From the NCBI GenBank assembly GCA_038247245.1, contig JBBRVE010000003.1, forward strand, positions 24,907 to 88,906: a stretch of 64,000 bases of DNA, written 5' to 3'. How positions within the stretch are numbered: position 1 is the first letter of the stretch; each line of letters begins with the position of its first letter. The notes under the pieces were generated by a model, which was not told the origin of the DNA, did not search any database, and saw only the letters and a program-made list of their open reading frames with translations. The stretch is from JAPWJZ01 sp038247245 (lineage in GTDB: Bacteria > Pseudomonadota > Alphaproteobacteria > Micavibrionales > UBA2020). The position numbers and the translations under genes were made by a program. Below are positions 1 through 8,382 of this stretch, piece after piece.

Positions 1-630
1 TTCCATACGGATGCGACGCAGGCGCTCGGCAAGATCGCGCTTGATGTGAACGGCATTGGCATCGACCTTTTGAGCTATTCCGCGCATAAATTATACGGCC
101 CCGTTGGCATCGGCGCGTTATACGTGCGACAGAAACCGCCCGTGCCGATCGCCCGTGTTTTCTTCGGCGGCGCGCAACAATCGCTTCGCCCGGGCTCCGT
201 GCCGCTCGCACTCGCCGACGGTTTCGCCACGGCCTGCGAACTGGCGGGGCAGGGGCTGACGACCCATATCCTGCGCATCGAAAAAATGACCGCGCTGCTG
301 CTGGCCGAATTACAGGCGCGCATTCCGGCGCTGAAGCTCAACGGCGGCGCACCCCGCCTGCCGGGCTTGCTGAATATCCGCCTGCCGGATGTGTCGGCGC
401 AGGACATCATGCTGGAACTGGCTGACGATATTTGCATGTCGACCGGCGCCGCCTGTTCCTCCGCCAACCGGAAGCCCTCGCCGGTGCTGAAGGCTATCGG
501 TTTGTCAGATCATGATGTCGATTGCAGCCTGCGCCTGACGGCGGGGCGGGGTTCGACGGCGGAAGAAATGACCTACGCCGCCACCAAGCTGGCCGAGGGC
601 GTGGCGCGCCTTTCCCGCCGCGCGGCGTAG
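1..630 (+). CDS. Cysteine desulfurase (NifS/IscS class V aminotransferase), 5'-truncated by window edge
   Basis: This is the C-terminal part (about 209 residues) of a PLP-dependent cysteine desulfurase, which takes sulfur from L-cysteine for Fe-S clusters or thio-modification. Frame 1 is open from base 1. It begins in the conserved HTDATQALGK segment and contains the PLP-lysine motif SAHKLYGPVG. The mobile catalytic cysteine lies in GAACSSANRKPS, followed by the usual LRLTAGRGST segment (family consensus LRlSlGr.nT). About 170 N-terminal residues lie outside the window. I cannot tell IscS, NifS and SufS-like types apart reliably; the GAACSS loop fits the group I (IscS/NifS) pattern. A 128-bp gap separates it from the next operon. 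Confidence 0.93.
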   Translation, partial: FHTDATQALGKIALDVNGIGIDLLSYSAHKLYGPVGIGALYVRQKPPVPIARVFFGGAQQSLRPGSVPLALADGFATACELAGQGLTTHILRIEKMTALLLAELQARIPALKLNGGAPRLPGLLNIRLPDVSAQDIMLELADDICMSTGAACSSANRKPSPVLKAIGLSDHDVDCSLRLTAGRGSTAEEMTYAATKLAEGVARLSRRAA

Positions 631-758
631 ATCGCCTTTTCTTCTGTGCCGAGTGGTATTTACGAAAAATAAACCCCTTTTGCCCCAATATAGACTCATA
701 TGCCATTTCACAGCTATGCTGGCAGCGCGTTTTCATTCTTTATTGAAAGGTAACCGCT

Positions 759-1748
759 ATGGGGCTGATGAGTTTTATTTCCAAGCAATTTATCGACGTC
801 ATCCAGTGGACCGATCCCGGCACCAATGTGCTGGCATACCGCTTTCCCATGCAGGATCAGGAGATCCAGAACGGCGCGCAGCTGGTGGTGCGCGAGGCGC
901 AGCAGGCCGTGTTCTTTAACGAGGGCAAATTCGGCGACAAATTCGGTCCCGGCACCTATACGCTGACGACCCAGACGCTGCCGATCCTGACCTACCTGAA
1001 AAACTGGGACAAGGCGTTTGAATCGCCGTTCAAGTCGGATGTGTACTTCCTGTCGATGCGCGAATTCACCGACATGAAATGGGGCACGCCACAGCCCATC
1101 ACCATCCGCGACAAGGAATTCGGTGCGCTGCGTATCCGCGCCTTCGGCAATTATTCGTTCAAGATCGGCGATGTGGAGACGTTCTGGACGAAACTGTCCG
1201 GCGCCGCCGAAGTCTATACGGTCGACCAGATCGAAGGCCAGCTGCGCACGGCGATCATCGCCTCCATCTCCAGCTATCTTGCCAAATCCGGCATCGCGTT
1301 TATCGACATGGCGGCAAGCCAGCTCGATTTCTCGACCAAGCTGGAAGAAGCTGTCGCGCCCGTGCTGAAGAACTACGGGCTGGAGCTGAAATCCTTCTGG
1401 GTGCAGAGCATATCGCTGCCCGAAGAAATGGAAAAGCAGCTGGACAAGCTGTCCTCCATGGGCATGTTTGCCGACCTTAAAAAATACGCGACGTTCCAGT
1501 CGGCCGACAGCATTTCGGTTGCGGCCGCCAACCCCGGCGGCGTTGCAGGGGCGGGTGCCGGTATCGGGGCCGGCATGGCGATGGGCAATATGATGATGCA
1601 ATCGCTGGGCCAGGGCGGCGGTGCGGCTGCGCCTGCCGAAGATCCGCTCGCGATGCTCGAAAAGCTGGGCGAGCTGCAGAAAAAAGGCGTGCTGACGCAG
1701 GCCGAATTTGATGCCAAAAAGGCGGAATTGCTGGCCAAAATTAAATAA
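759..1748 (+). CDS. SPFH-domain protein with C-terminal SHOCT domain (YdjI/'virion core protein'-like)
   Basis: A 329-aa cytosolic or peripheral membrane protein. Residues about 20-240 match the SPFH/band-7-like fold of proteins often annotated as virion core protein or YdjI. They include a run resembling QAVFFNEGKFGDKFGPGTYT and a coiled segment ending in EEMEKQLDKL. A Gly/Ala-rich linker (about residues 250-285) leads to a C-terminal SHOCT helix pair with LEKLGELQKKGVLTQAEFD. ATG at 759 is chosen because GAAAGG lies 8 bases upstream. It is the first gene of a + strand operon running to about 10978. SPFH-SHOCT proteins are known partners of DUF4178 and PspA-type membrane-stress proteins; the exact role here is inferred from that association. 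Confidence 0.85.
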   Translation: MGLMSFISKQFIDVIQWTDPGTNVLAYRFPMQDQEIQNGAQLVVREAQQAVFFNEGKFGDKFGPGTYTLTTQTLPILTYLKNWDKAFESPFKSDVYFLSMREFTDMKWGTPQPITIRDKEFGALRIRAFGNYSFKIGDVETFWTKLSGAAEVYTVDQIEGQLRTAIIASISSYLAKSGIAFIDMAASQLDFSTKLEEAVAPVLKNYGLELKSFWVQSISLPEEMEKQLDKLSSMGMFADLKKYATFQSADSISVAAANPGGVAGAGAGIGAGMAMGNMMMQSLGQGGGAAAPAEDPLAMLEKLGELQKKGVLTQAEFDAKKAELLAKIK

Positions 1749-1762
1749 GTAGTACCGCCCCC

Positions 1763-2452
1763 GTGAAAAAATACCCCTGCCCATCCTGCGGCGCGGAAAT
1801 CCCTTTCCGCACCAGCATCGCCTCCCACGGCGTGTGCCCCTATTGCCGCACCATGGTCGTGCGCGACGACGATGCCTTGCGCAAGACCGGCGAGATGGCG
1901 CAGATACCCGACGACATGAGCCCGTTGCAGCTGGGCACCGAAGGCACATTCCAGGGCGTGCGCTTCGGCATCGCCGGGCGCATGAAAATCGGCTACGAAG
2001 ACGGCAGCTGGAACGAATGGTTTATCGTGTCCGACGATGCGCGGCGCGGCTGGCTGGCGGAGGCGCAGGGCTTTTACGCGCCCTGTTTCGAGGTCGAGAA
2101 CCCTTCCGAAAAAACCCTTCATGCGGTTCAGAAGATGAACGACTGGGCGGGCGGCGATTTGGCTGGCGAAGCATGGATCAAGAACCCCAGCGGCCAGCGC
2201 ATCATCATCGAAGGCACGACCTATAAGATTGTCGACATCAAGCGCGCCGAATGTATCGCTTCCGAAGGCGAGCTGCCGTTTTCCGCGCCGCAGGGGCGCA
2301 AGACCACGACCATAGATTGCATCGCGGGCGACGGTAAATTCGCCTCGATTGATCTGGCCGATGGCCGCGCGCGCGTCTTTACCGGCGCATATGTCACCTG
2401 GCCGGAACTGAACTGCCGTTATTACCGCGCGTTCGAGGGCTGGCAGCCATGA
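1763..2452 (+). CDS. DUF4178 protein with N-terminal zinc ribbon
   Basis: A 229-aa protein. Cysteines 6, 9, 25 and 28 (CPSC...CPYC) form a rubredoxin-like zinc ribbon. They are followed by a DUF4178 domain (about residues 50-190) with the typical LQLGTEGTFQGVRFGIAGR and W.EW.I...DARRGWLAE pattern. The start is GTG at 1763, directly before the zinc ribbon, 14 bp after the SPFH gene. Its 3' end overlaps the next gene by 4 bp (ATGA), indicating translational coupling. DUF4178 proteins have no established biochemical activity. Their co-occurrence with SPFH, DUF350 and polyamine genes suggests a membrane-associated stress function. Confidence 0.8.
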   Translation: MKKYPCPSCGAEIPFRTSIASHGVCPYCRTMVVRDDDALRKTGEMAQIPDDMSPLQLGTEGTFQGVRFGIAGRMKIGYEDGSWNEWFIVSDDARRGWLAEAQGFYAPCFEVENPSEKTLHAVQKMNDWAGGDLAGEAWIKNPSGQRIIIEGTTYKIVDIKRAECIASEGELPFSAPQGRKTTTIDCIAGDGKFASIDLADGRARVFTGAYVTWPELNCRYYRAFEGWQP

Positions 2453-3762
2453 TTTCACCCGATTTCGGCCCCAACCTGTTCGGCGAAGAGCCGCCCGCCA
2501 TCAAAAAAACGGCGATGCGCAAATTCAACTGCCCGTCCTGCGGCGGTGAAATCCAGATCCGCGCGCTCGGCCATACGCTGACCGCCGTCTGCGCGCATTG
2601 CGGCACGGTCGTCGATGTGGCCGATGAACGGTTGCAGGTCATCACCGACGTCAACACCAAACTGCGCCCCACGCTGCTGGATATCGGCCAGCGCGGAAAA
2701 TTCGACGGCATTGATTGGGAAGTCATCGGCTATGTGCTGAAAAGCGACCGCACGAAGCAGTATTTCTGGGACGAATACCTGTTGTTCAACCCCTATCACG
2801 GCTTCCGTTTTCTGGTGCAGCAGGACGGCCACTGGAATTTCGTGCGTATCGTGAAGCAGGAGTTTGAACGGCTCGGCTTTGTCAGCACCGTCTGGCTGGA
2901 GCAGCATTCCTTCGATCCCTTCCTGCGCGACCAGCCGATCGTGCAGTATGTGAAGGGCGAATTTTACTGGCGCGTGCGCAAGGGCGATACCGCCACGACC
3001 GAAGATTACGTCAGCCCGCCCTATATGCTGTCGTTCGAAAAAGTGCCCGGCGAGGAAACCGCTTCGCTCTGCGAATACACGCTGCCCGAAACCGTGCGCG
3101 ACGCCTTCGGATTGAATGTATCCATGCCCGCGCGCAAGGGCGTTGCGCCGAACCAGCCATCGCCGTTTAACCTGAAAGCTACTTTGAAAGTCGCTGCGGC
3201 AGCGGCCGCGCTTGCCCTCTTGATCCACGTTACCGATACAGCGTCATCGGCGTCACAGGTGGTGGTGGCGGTGAATGCGACGCATATGCCGGGCGACCAG
3301 ACGCGCATCTTTACCTCCGAACCCTTTGCAATACCGCGCGCGTCAAACGTGCTGGTGCAGACAGGGGCACAGGTGTCGAATTCATGGGCGGAAATCAACC
3401 TGTCCTTCGTCAACGAAGAAACCAAGGAAATTTTCGAGCTGACCGAGGGCATGGAATTCTATTATGGTTCCGATTCCGACGGCCCCTGGCGGGAAGGCAG
3501 CCCGAATGCTGATGGCTACCTGTCATCTGTGCCCGCCGGCACCTACCGCATGACCTATGACGTTGAATCCGACACGCTGCAAAAAGGCCAGCCGCAGCCT
3601 ATCAGCATTCAGGCGAAGCGCGACGTGACGCCGATAGGCAATCTTGCCTGGACGCTGTTCATGCTGCTGCTCTATCCGGGCATCGCGTGGCTGCGGTCGT
3701 CGTCGTTTGAAAGCCGTCGCTGGGAAAACAGCGATTTCCCACGCAGCGGGGGCGAGGAGTAA
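2449..3762 (+). CDS. DUF4178 zinc-ribbon membrane protein
   Basis: A 437-aa paralogue-like partner of the preceding gene. A zinc ribbon (C28, C31, C48, C51) precedes a DUF4178 domain (about 65-215, with a W.EYLLF-like segment and GHWNFV). A hydrophobic helix lies near residues 245-262, then an extracytoplasmic beta-rich region (about 265-395), and a second helix near 400-418 with a short basic tail. ATG at 2449 overlaps the preceding stop codon (ATGA). The first 20 residues are extra before the zinc ribbon; the methionine at residue 23 is an alternative start, but coupling favours 2449. The topology implies cytosolic DUF4178 and periplasmic sensing parts, which is inference. Confidence 0.8.
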   Translation: MISPDFGPNLFGEEPPAIKKTAMRKFNCPSCGGEIQIRALGHTLTAVCAHCGTVVDVADERLQVITDVNTKLRPTLLDIGQRGKFDGIDWEVIGYVLKSDRTKQYFWDEYLLFNPYHGFRFLVQQDGHWNFVRIVKQEFERLGFVSTVWLEQHSFDPFLRDQPIVQYVKGEFYWRVRKGDTATTEDYVSPPYMLSFEKVPGEETASLCEYTLPETVRDAFGLNVSMPARKGVAPNQPSPFNLKATLKVAAAAAALALLIHVTDTASSASQVVVAVNATHMPGDQTRIFTSEPFAIPRASNVLVQTGAQVSNSWAEINLSFVNEETKEIFELTEGMEFYYGSDSDGPWREGSPNADGYLSSVPAGTYRMTYDVESDTLQKGQPQPISIQAKRDVTPIGNLAWTLFMLLLYPGIAWLRSSSFESRRWENSDFPRSGGEE

Positions 3763-3764
3763 TC

Positions 3765-3905
3765 ATGCCTAAAATCTACACAATATTCTGTATCGCGGTG
3801 CTGGGGATGTATGGTTACGCCAATGCCCGCGGTATCGTTTACAGCGCATATCTATCCGCCAGCGGCACCGCGCAAAAGGCCGCATCCGCCCGTTATCACA
3901 AATAG
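3765..3905 (+). CDS. 46-aa small membrane or exported peptide
   Basis: A short gene with ATG two bases after the stop of the DUF4178 membrane protein and stop ten bases before the ATG of the DUF350 gene, so it fits the operon exactly. The product starts with MPKIYTIFCIAVLGMYGYA, a basic start plus a single hydrophobic helix that could be a signal or anchor. A Ser/Ala-rich tail ending RYHK follows. The GGCGAGGAG stretch just upstream can serve as a ribosome binding site. I do not recognise a family. It could be an operon-specific small membrane subunit; being missed by gene callers is likely. Confidence 0.55.
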   Translation: MPKIYTIFCIAVLGMYGYANARGIVYSAYLSASGTAQKAASARYHK

Positions 3906-3915
3906 GAGAAGTACA

Positions 3916-4137
3916 ATGGAAGAATTCGTCAACATGAAATACGTCTATGCTGCGCTCATCTATTCGGGGCTCGGCATCATCATCCTCGGTTTTTCCTTTC
4001 TGGTGTTTGATATCGTCACGCCGAAATTCAGCATCTGGAAAGAACTGGTCGAAAAACAGAACGTCGCGATGGCGGTTTTCCTCGCCTCGCTGATGATCTC
4101 GATGGCGATCATCATTTCTTCCGCCGTTCACGGCTGA
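3916..4137 (+). CDS. DUF350 (YjfL-like) membrane protein, single-unit form
   Basis: A 73-aa protein with two transmembrane helices (about residues 8-30 and 49-70). They flank a short polar stretch containing TPKFSIWKELVEKQNVAMA, the hallmark of DUF350 units where the second helix follows ..NxAvai. YjfL-type proteins usually contain two such units (about 130 aa); this is one unit. ATG at 3916 follows TAGGAGAAGTACA, an excellent ribosome binding site, so this start is preferred to upstream in-frame codons. DUF350 proteins are inner-membrane proteins of unknown function, typically neighbours of DUF4178, PspA and spermidine synthase-like genes. Confidence 0.8.
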   Translation: MEEFVNMKYVYAALIYSGLGIIILGFSFLVFDIVTPKFSIWKELVEKQNVAMAVFLASLMISMAIIISSAVHG

Positions 4138-4142
4138 TCGCG

Positions 4143-5657
4143 ATGCAGACGCTGCTGCTGATATCGGTGATCGTGATTGCGACCTGCGGGCTTGTGTACG
4201 AGCTGATCGCGGGCACGGCCGCCAGTTATTTGCTGGGCGACAGCGTCACGCAATTTTCTACCGTTATCGGCTGCTACCTGTTCGCGATGGGCGCGGGGTC
4301 GTGGCTCACCAAATATGTGGAACGCAACCTGATCGGCGTTTTCATCAAGGTGGAAATTTTAGTGGGTGCCATCGGCGGCGCTTCGGCCATGCTGCTGTTC
4401 CTGCTGTTCGACCATGTGGCGTCGTTCCGCGTTCTGCTGTACTTCCTCGTGTTTATCATCGGCATGCTGGTGGGCGTTGAAATCCCTTTGCTGCTGCGTA
4501 TCCTGAAGGACCGCCTGGAATTCCGCGAGCTGGTCAGCCGCGTGCTGGCGCTCGATTATCTCGGCGCGCTGTTTGCCTCCATCCTGTTTCCGCTGGTATT
4601 GGTGCCGTATCTGGGGCTGGTGAAATCCAGCTTCCTGTTCGGCATGATGAATGTGGGTGTCGCGGTCTGGGTGATTTACGCGCTGAAGGACGAAGTGCCG
4701 TCGCTGGCTGCATCGCGCGCCTCCGCGATCATCGTGCTGGTGCTGCTGACTTTCGGCTTTGTGTATTCCGAACGTATCATGACGATTGCCGAAAGCGGCG
4801 CGTATCCGGGTTCGGTCATTTTCTCCCAATCCACGCCGTATCAACGCATCGTCATCACCAAGACGCGGCATGATCTGCGCCTGTTCCTGAATTCCAACCT
4901 GCAATTCAGTTCGGTCGATGAGTACCGGTATCACGAGGCGTTGGTGCATCCGGCCCTATCGGCACTGGATAACCCGAAATCGGTTTTGATCTTCGGTGGC
5001 GGCGACGGGCTGGCGCTGCGTGAAGTCTTGAAATACCCCTCCGTCGAAAAAGTCGTGATGATCGACCTCGACCCCGCGATGACCGAGCTGTTTTCGCAAA
5101 GCGATATCCTGACGCAGCTCAACAACGGCTCGCTGCTGTCCAAAAAACTGGAAATCGTGCACAAGGACGCCTTTATCTGGGTGCGCGAAATGCAGCAGAG
5201 CGCGAACCCGCCGCAATTCGATGCCGTCATCAGCGACGTGCCCGACCCGTCCAATTTTTCCATCGGCAAGCTGTATTCCCGCACCTTCTTTTCCGCCCTG
5301 AAATCACTCGTGCATGACAAAAGCGTGATCGTGGTGCAAAGCACCTCGCCGCTGGTTGCGCGCAAGGCGTTCTGGTGCGTGAACAACACGTTGCAGGATG
5401 CCGGTTTCAAGACCGCGCCGTACCATTTGAATGTCCCGGCCTTCGGCGAATGGGGTTATGTGATCGCCAGCCTGTCGGATTTCACGGTGCCTGAAAAATA
5501 CCCCGCCGGTTTGAAATACATCACCGCGCGTTCCGCCGCCGATATGTTTTACTTCCCGCCCGATATGGCGCATCTGGACACCAAAATCCAGCGGCTCGAC
5601 GATCAGGCGCTGGTGCGTTATTTCGACCAGGAATGGTCGGAATACCAGATTTACTAA
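4143..5657 (+). CDS. Membrane-fused spermidine synthase (polyamine aminopropyltransferase) homologue
   Basis: A 504-aa protein. Residues 1-215 contain about seven hydrophobic helices; residues about 220-480 are a SpeE-like Rossmann methyltransferase-fold domain. The decarboxylated-AdoMet binding loop GGGDG is at 285-289, the acidic MIDLDP strand follows, and D365 and D368 lie in SDVPDPSN, matching the catalytic/aminopropyl-acceptor loop of spermidine synthases. Family knowledge: SpeE transfers an aminopropyl group from decarboxylated AdoMet to putrescine or another amine. A downstream gene in the same operon encodes AdoMet decarboxylase, which supplies that donor. The membrane domain suggests the reaction or product is membrane-associated; the acceptor is unknown. 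Confidence 0.88.
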   Translation: MQTLLLISVIVIATCGLVYELIAGTAASYLLGDSVTQFSTVIGCYLFAMGAGSWLTKYVERNLIGVFIKVEILVGAIGGASAMLLFLLFDHVASFRVLLYFLVFIIGMLVGVEIPLLLRILKDRLEFRELVSRVLALDYLGALFASILFPLVLVPYLGLVKSSFLFGMMNVGVAVWVIYALKDEVPSLAASRASAIIVLVLLTFGFVYSERIMTIAESGAYPGSVIFSQSTPYQRIVITKTRHDLRLFLNSNLQFSSVDEYRYHEALVHPALSALDNPKSVLIFGGGDGLALREVLKYPSVEKVVMIDLDPAMTELFSQSDILTQLNNGSLLSKKLEIVHKDAFIWVREMQQSANPPQFDAVISDVPDPSNFSIGKLYSRTFFSALKSLVHDKSVIVVQSTSPLVARKAFWCVNNTLQDAGFKTAPYHLNVPAFGEWGYVIASLSDFTVPEKYPAGLKYITARSAADMFYFPPDMAHLDTKIQRLDDQALVRYFDQEWSEYQIY

Positions 5658-5658
5658 C

Positions 5659-7275
5659 ATGATATTCACGCGCAGGCAGTTGCTGAAATCCGGCGCGGCA
5701 TTTGCGGCGGCGCTTGGCTTCGGGCGCGTCCGCCACGCGGAGGCGGACGCGCCCGTCACCGGCCAAATCCTTGGCGCATCAGCCAAGATCGGGCACCAGT
5801 TGCGCGGCGGTACATTCCCTGCACCCATAACGACGACTGAAAAAGACACCGTCATCATCGGCGGTGGCATTGCGGGGCTTGGGGCCGGATACCGTTTGCT
5901 GAATGCGGGCGTCACCGATTTCACCATCCTTGAACTTGAACAAGATACCGGCGGCAACGCCCAGAGCGGCAAAAACAATGTTTCCGCCTATCCTTGGGGC
6001 GCGCATTATGTGCCGCTGTTGACCGATGAATGCAGGGCGGTAAAAAAACTGTTCCGCGACTTCGGCATCATCACGGGCGAAGATGACAAAGGGCGTGCGA
6101 TTTATAACGAATACTACCTCTGCTCCGATCCGCATGAACGGCTCTATATGTTTGGCCGCTGGCAGGAAGGCCTTGTACCGCAAGCGGGCGCAACCGATGA
6201 AGACCGCCGCCAGTATGATGCGTTCTTTAAACAGGTCGAAGGATTGCGCAATGTGCGGGGCAAGGATGGCAGGAAACTGTTCGCCATCCCCGTCGATGAC
6301 AGTTCGCAGGATGCCGATTGGCTCGCGCTCGATGCCCTCACGATGCGCGAATGGATGCTGCGCGAAGGCTACACCTCGAAATACCTGCAATGGCATGTCG
6401 ATTACGGCTGCCGCGACGATTATGGCGTGACGCTGGATGATACATCCGCATGGGCGGGCATCCATTATTTTGCGGGACGGTCGGGCGTGGCCGCCAATAC
6501 CGACGACAGCAATTTCGTTACATGGCCCGACGGTAACGGCTTTATCGCCAAAAAACTCGCCGCACCGCTTGCCGGGAACATCACGACACAGGCTTTGGTG
6601 TTCGCGGTGAAGCGCGAGGGCGAGCATGTGGCCGTCGATTACCTCGACCAGAAAACCGGCACCGCGCACCGCATTTCCGCCCGCACGGTCATCATGGCAA
6701 CGCCGCAATTCGTGTCGGCGCGGTTGCTGCCCGAAATCGCATCGGATAATTTCAGCTATGCGCCTTGGGCGGTTGCCAATATCACCGTCACCCGCATGCC
6801 CGAAGGCACAGGGGCGGAGCTGGCATGGGATAACATGGTTTTCGACAGCAAATTGCTGGGCTACGTCGTGGCGACGCATCAGGGGCTGGAAACCAATCCC
6901 CGCAAAACCGTGCTCACTTATTACTGGCCGCTCAGCCACCTGCCGCCGAAACAGGCGCGGGAGGAAGCGCTGGCGCGTTCATACGAGCAATGGCGCGATA
7001 TTTTCCTCGGCGAATTGCTGGCGGTGCATCCGGAATTGAAGGGCTTCGTCAAATCGCTGGATGTCTGGATCTGGGGGCATGCCATGGTGCGCCCCTTGAA
7101 GGGATTTATGTGGGGCGATGCGCGCCGCAATATGCTGAAGCAAACGCCACCCGTTTTCTACGCCCATTCCGATATGAGCGGCATCTCGATTTTCGAGGAA
7201 GCCTATACCCATGGTGTCCGCGCCGCCGAAAATACGCTGGTGCATCTGGGCCGCGCGTTCGCAACGGAGCTGTAA
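5659..7275 (+). CDS. Tat-exported FAD-dependent amine oxidase-like protein
   Basis: A 538-aa flavoprotein. The N-terminus has a twin-arginine motif TRRQLLKSG followed by an Ala-rich hydrophobic stretch, suggesting Tat export of a folded cofactor-containing protein. The FAD dinucleotide motif GGGIAGLGAGYRL begins at residue 68, and the NAQSG segment resembles the flavin amine oxidase/phytoene desaturase family. ATG at 5659 lies one base after the upstream stop, so translation is coupled. Its place between spermidine synthase and AdoMet decarboxylase suggests a polyamine or polyamine adduct as substrate; this is inference. A desaturase or other NAD(P)-binding Rossmann oxidoreductase role is possible. 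Confidence 0.8.
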   Translation: MIFTRRQLLKSGAAFAAALGFGRVRHAEADAPVTGQILGASAKIGHQLRGGTFPAPITTTEKDTVIIGGGIAGLGAGYRLLNAGVTDFTILELEQDTGGNAQSGKNNVSAYPWGAHYVPLLTDECRAVKKLFRDFGIITGEDDKGRAIYNEYYLCSDPHERLYMFGRWQEGLVPQAGATDEDRRQYDAFFKQVEGLRNVRGKDGRKLFAIPVDDSSQDADWLALDALTMREWMLREGYTSKYLQWHVDYGCRDDYGVTLDDTSAWAGIHYFAGRSGVAANTDDSNFVTWPDGNGFIAKKLAAPLAGNITTQALVFAVKREGEHVAVDYLDQKTGTAHRISARTVIMATPQFVSARLLPEIASDNFSYAPWAVANITVTRMPEGTGAELAWDNMVFDSKLLGYVVATHQGLETNPRKTVLTYYWPLSHLPPKQAREEALARSYEQWRDIFLGELLAVHPELKGFVKSLDVWIWGHAMVRPLKGFMWGDARRNMLKQTPPVFYAHSDMSGISIFEEAYTHGVRAAENTLVHLGRAFATEL

Positions 7276-7278
7276 GTC

Positions 7279-8382
7279 ATGAAAAAACAGCCCTGGATCG
7301 CCTCCGCGCCGCTCGACCTCGGCTTTATCATCGGCCCTGCCTTTGCCGTGACGGCGGTAGTCGTGCTGTTCCGCGACAAGCTGGCGATGGTCGAGGGCAC
7401 GCCGCCATGGTTGTGGCTGCTGTTGGTGGTAGGCGTGGATGTCAGCCATGTTTACAGCACGCTGTTCCGCACGTATCTGGACCGCGAGGAATTGAAAAAG
7501 CGTCTGGCGCTGTACACCCTCGCGCCGCTGCTGGCCTGGGTGGGCGGAGCGATGCTGTACAGCATCGATGCCATCGTATTCTGGCGCGTGCTGGCTTATC
7601 TGGCGGTATTCCATTTCATGCGCCAGCAATACGGCTTCATGATGATCTATTCCCGCGCCGAACGCGACCGCCCGGAATGGACGCGCAAAATGGATCAAGC
7701 CGTCATTTACCTCGCAACGCTGTTCCCGCTTGTCTACTGGCATGTACATCACCGCGCCTTCAACTGGTTCGTGGCGGGTGATTTTTTCAAGCTGGACATG
7801 CCGGAACTGGGAAATGTCGCGGGCGGCATTTTTTGCATTGTATTACTCGCCTATATTGCCAAGGAAATACGTTTTTCCGTCGCCGAAAAAAATGTGAACC
7901 TGCCGAAACACCTGCTGTTGCTGGGTACCGCCCTTTCATGGAGTGTGGGGATTGTGGTGTTTAACAGCGATCTGGCCTTTACAGCGACCAATGTGATTGC
8001 GCATGGCATCCCCTATATCGCGCTGATCTGGATTTTCGGGCGCAACCAGCGTGATTTGGAAAAAAACCCTTATGTGCAGCCGCGTATCGCAGGCCTGTTC
8101 CGGTGGAAATTTGCGCCTATATTTATCCTCGTGCTGTTCATGCTCGCTTTCGTCGAGGAAGGGCTGTGGGATGGCCTTGTGTGGCGCGAGCACGGCAGCA
8201 TTTTCGCGGCGTTTCGCATGTTGCCGCAGGCGGTTTCGGAGGATATTATGGTCTGGCTGATTCCCCTGCTGGCCCTGCCGCAGGCGGTGCATTACATCCT
8301 CGACGCGTTTATCTGGAAGCATGACCTGAAGGATTCGGAATGGAAAAAGATATTGTTCTTTCAAAAATCAAAGGCGGGCTGA
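7279..8382 (+). CDS. Polytopic membrane protein of unknown family
   Basis: A 367-aa protein with about nine to ten predicted hydrophobic helices spread over its length, joined by short loops rich in Arg/Glu. Histidines and acidic residues recur at helix ends (VDVSHVYST, FHFMRQQYGFMM, WHVHHRAFNWF), which may indicate a metal or cofactor site, although that is only a pattern observation. It starts three bases after the FAD protein and its last 43 bases overlap the AdoMet decarboxylase gene. I do not recognise the family. Context suggests a partner in the polyamine/membrane module, perhaps a membrane enzyme or transporter. Confidence 0.8.
   Translation: MKKQPWIASAPLDLGFIIGPAFAVTAVVVLFRDKLAMVEGTPPWLWLLLVVGVDVSHVYSTLFRTYLDREELKKRLALYTLAPLLAWVGGAMLYSIDAIVFWRVLAYLAVFHFMRQQYGFMMIYSRAERDRPEWTRKMDQAVIYLATLFPLVYWHVHHRAFNWFVAGDFFKLDMPELGNVAGGIFCIVLLAYIAKEIRFSVAEKNVNLPKHLLLLGTALSWSVGIVVFNSDLAFTATNVIAHGIPYIALIWIFGRNQRDLEKNPYVQPRIAGLFRWKFAPIFILVLFMLAFVEEGLWDGLVWREHGSIFAAFRMLPQAVSEDIMVWLIPLLALPQAVHYILDAFIWKHDLKDSEWKKILFFQKSKAG

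Noticed and set aside
714..1949. Long minus-strand open frame (411 codons) across the SPFH gene
   Set aside because: It is the antisense shadow of two well-supported + strand genes, with Arg/His/Gly-biased composition and no domain.
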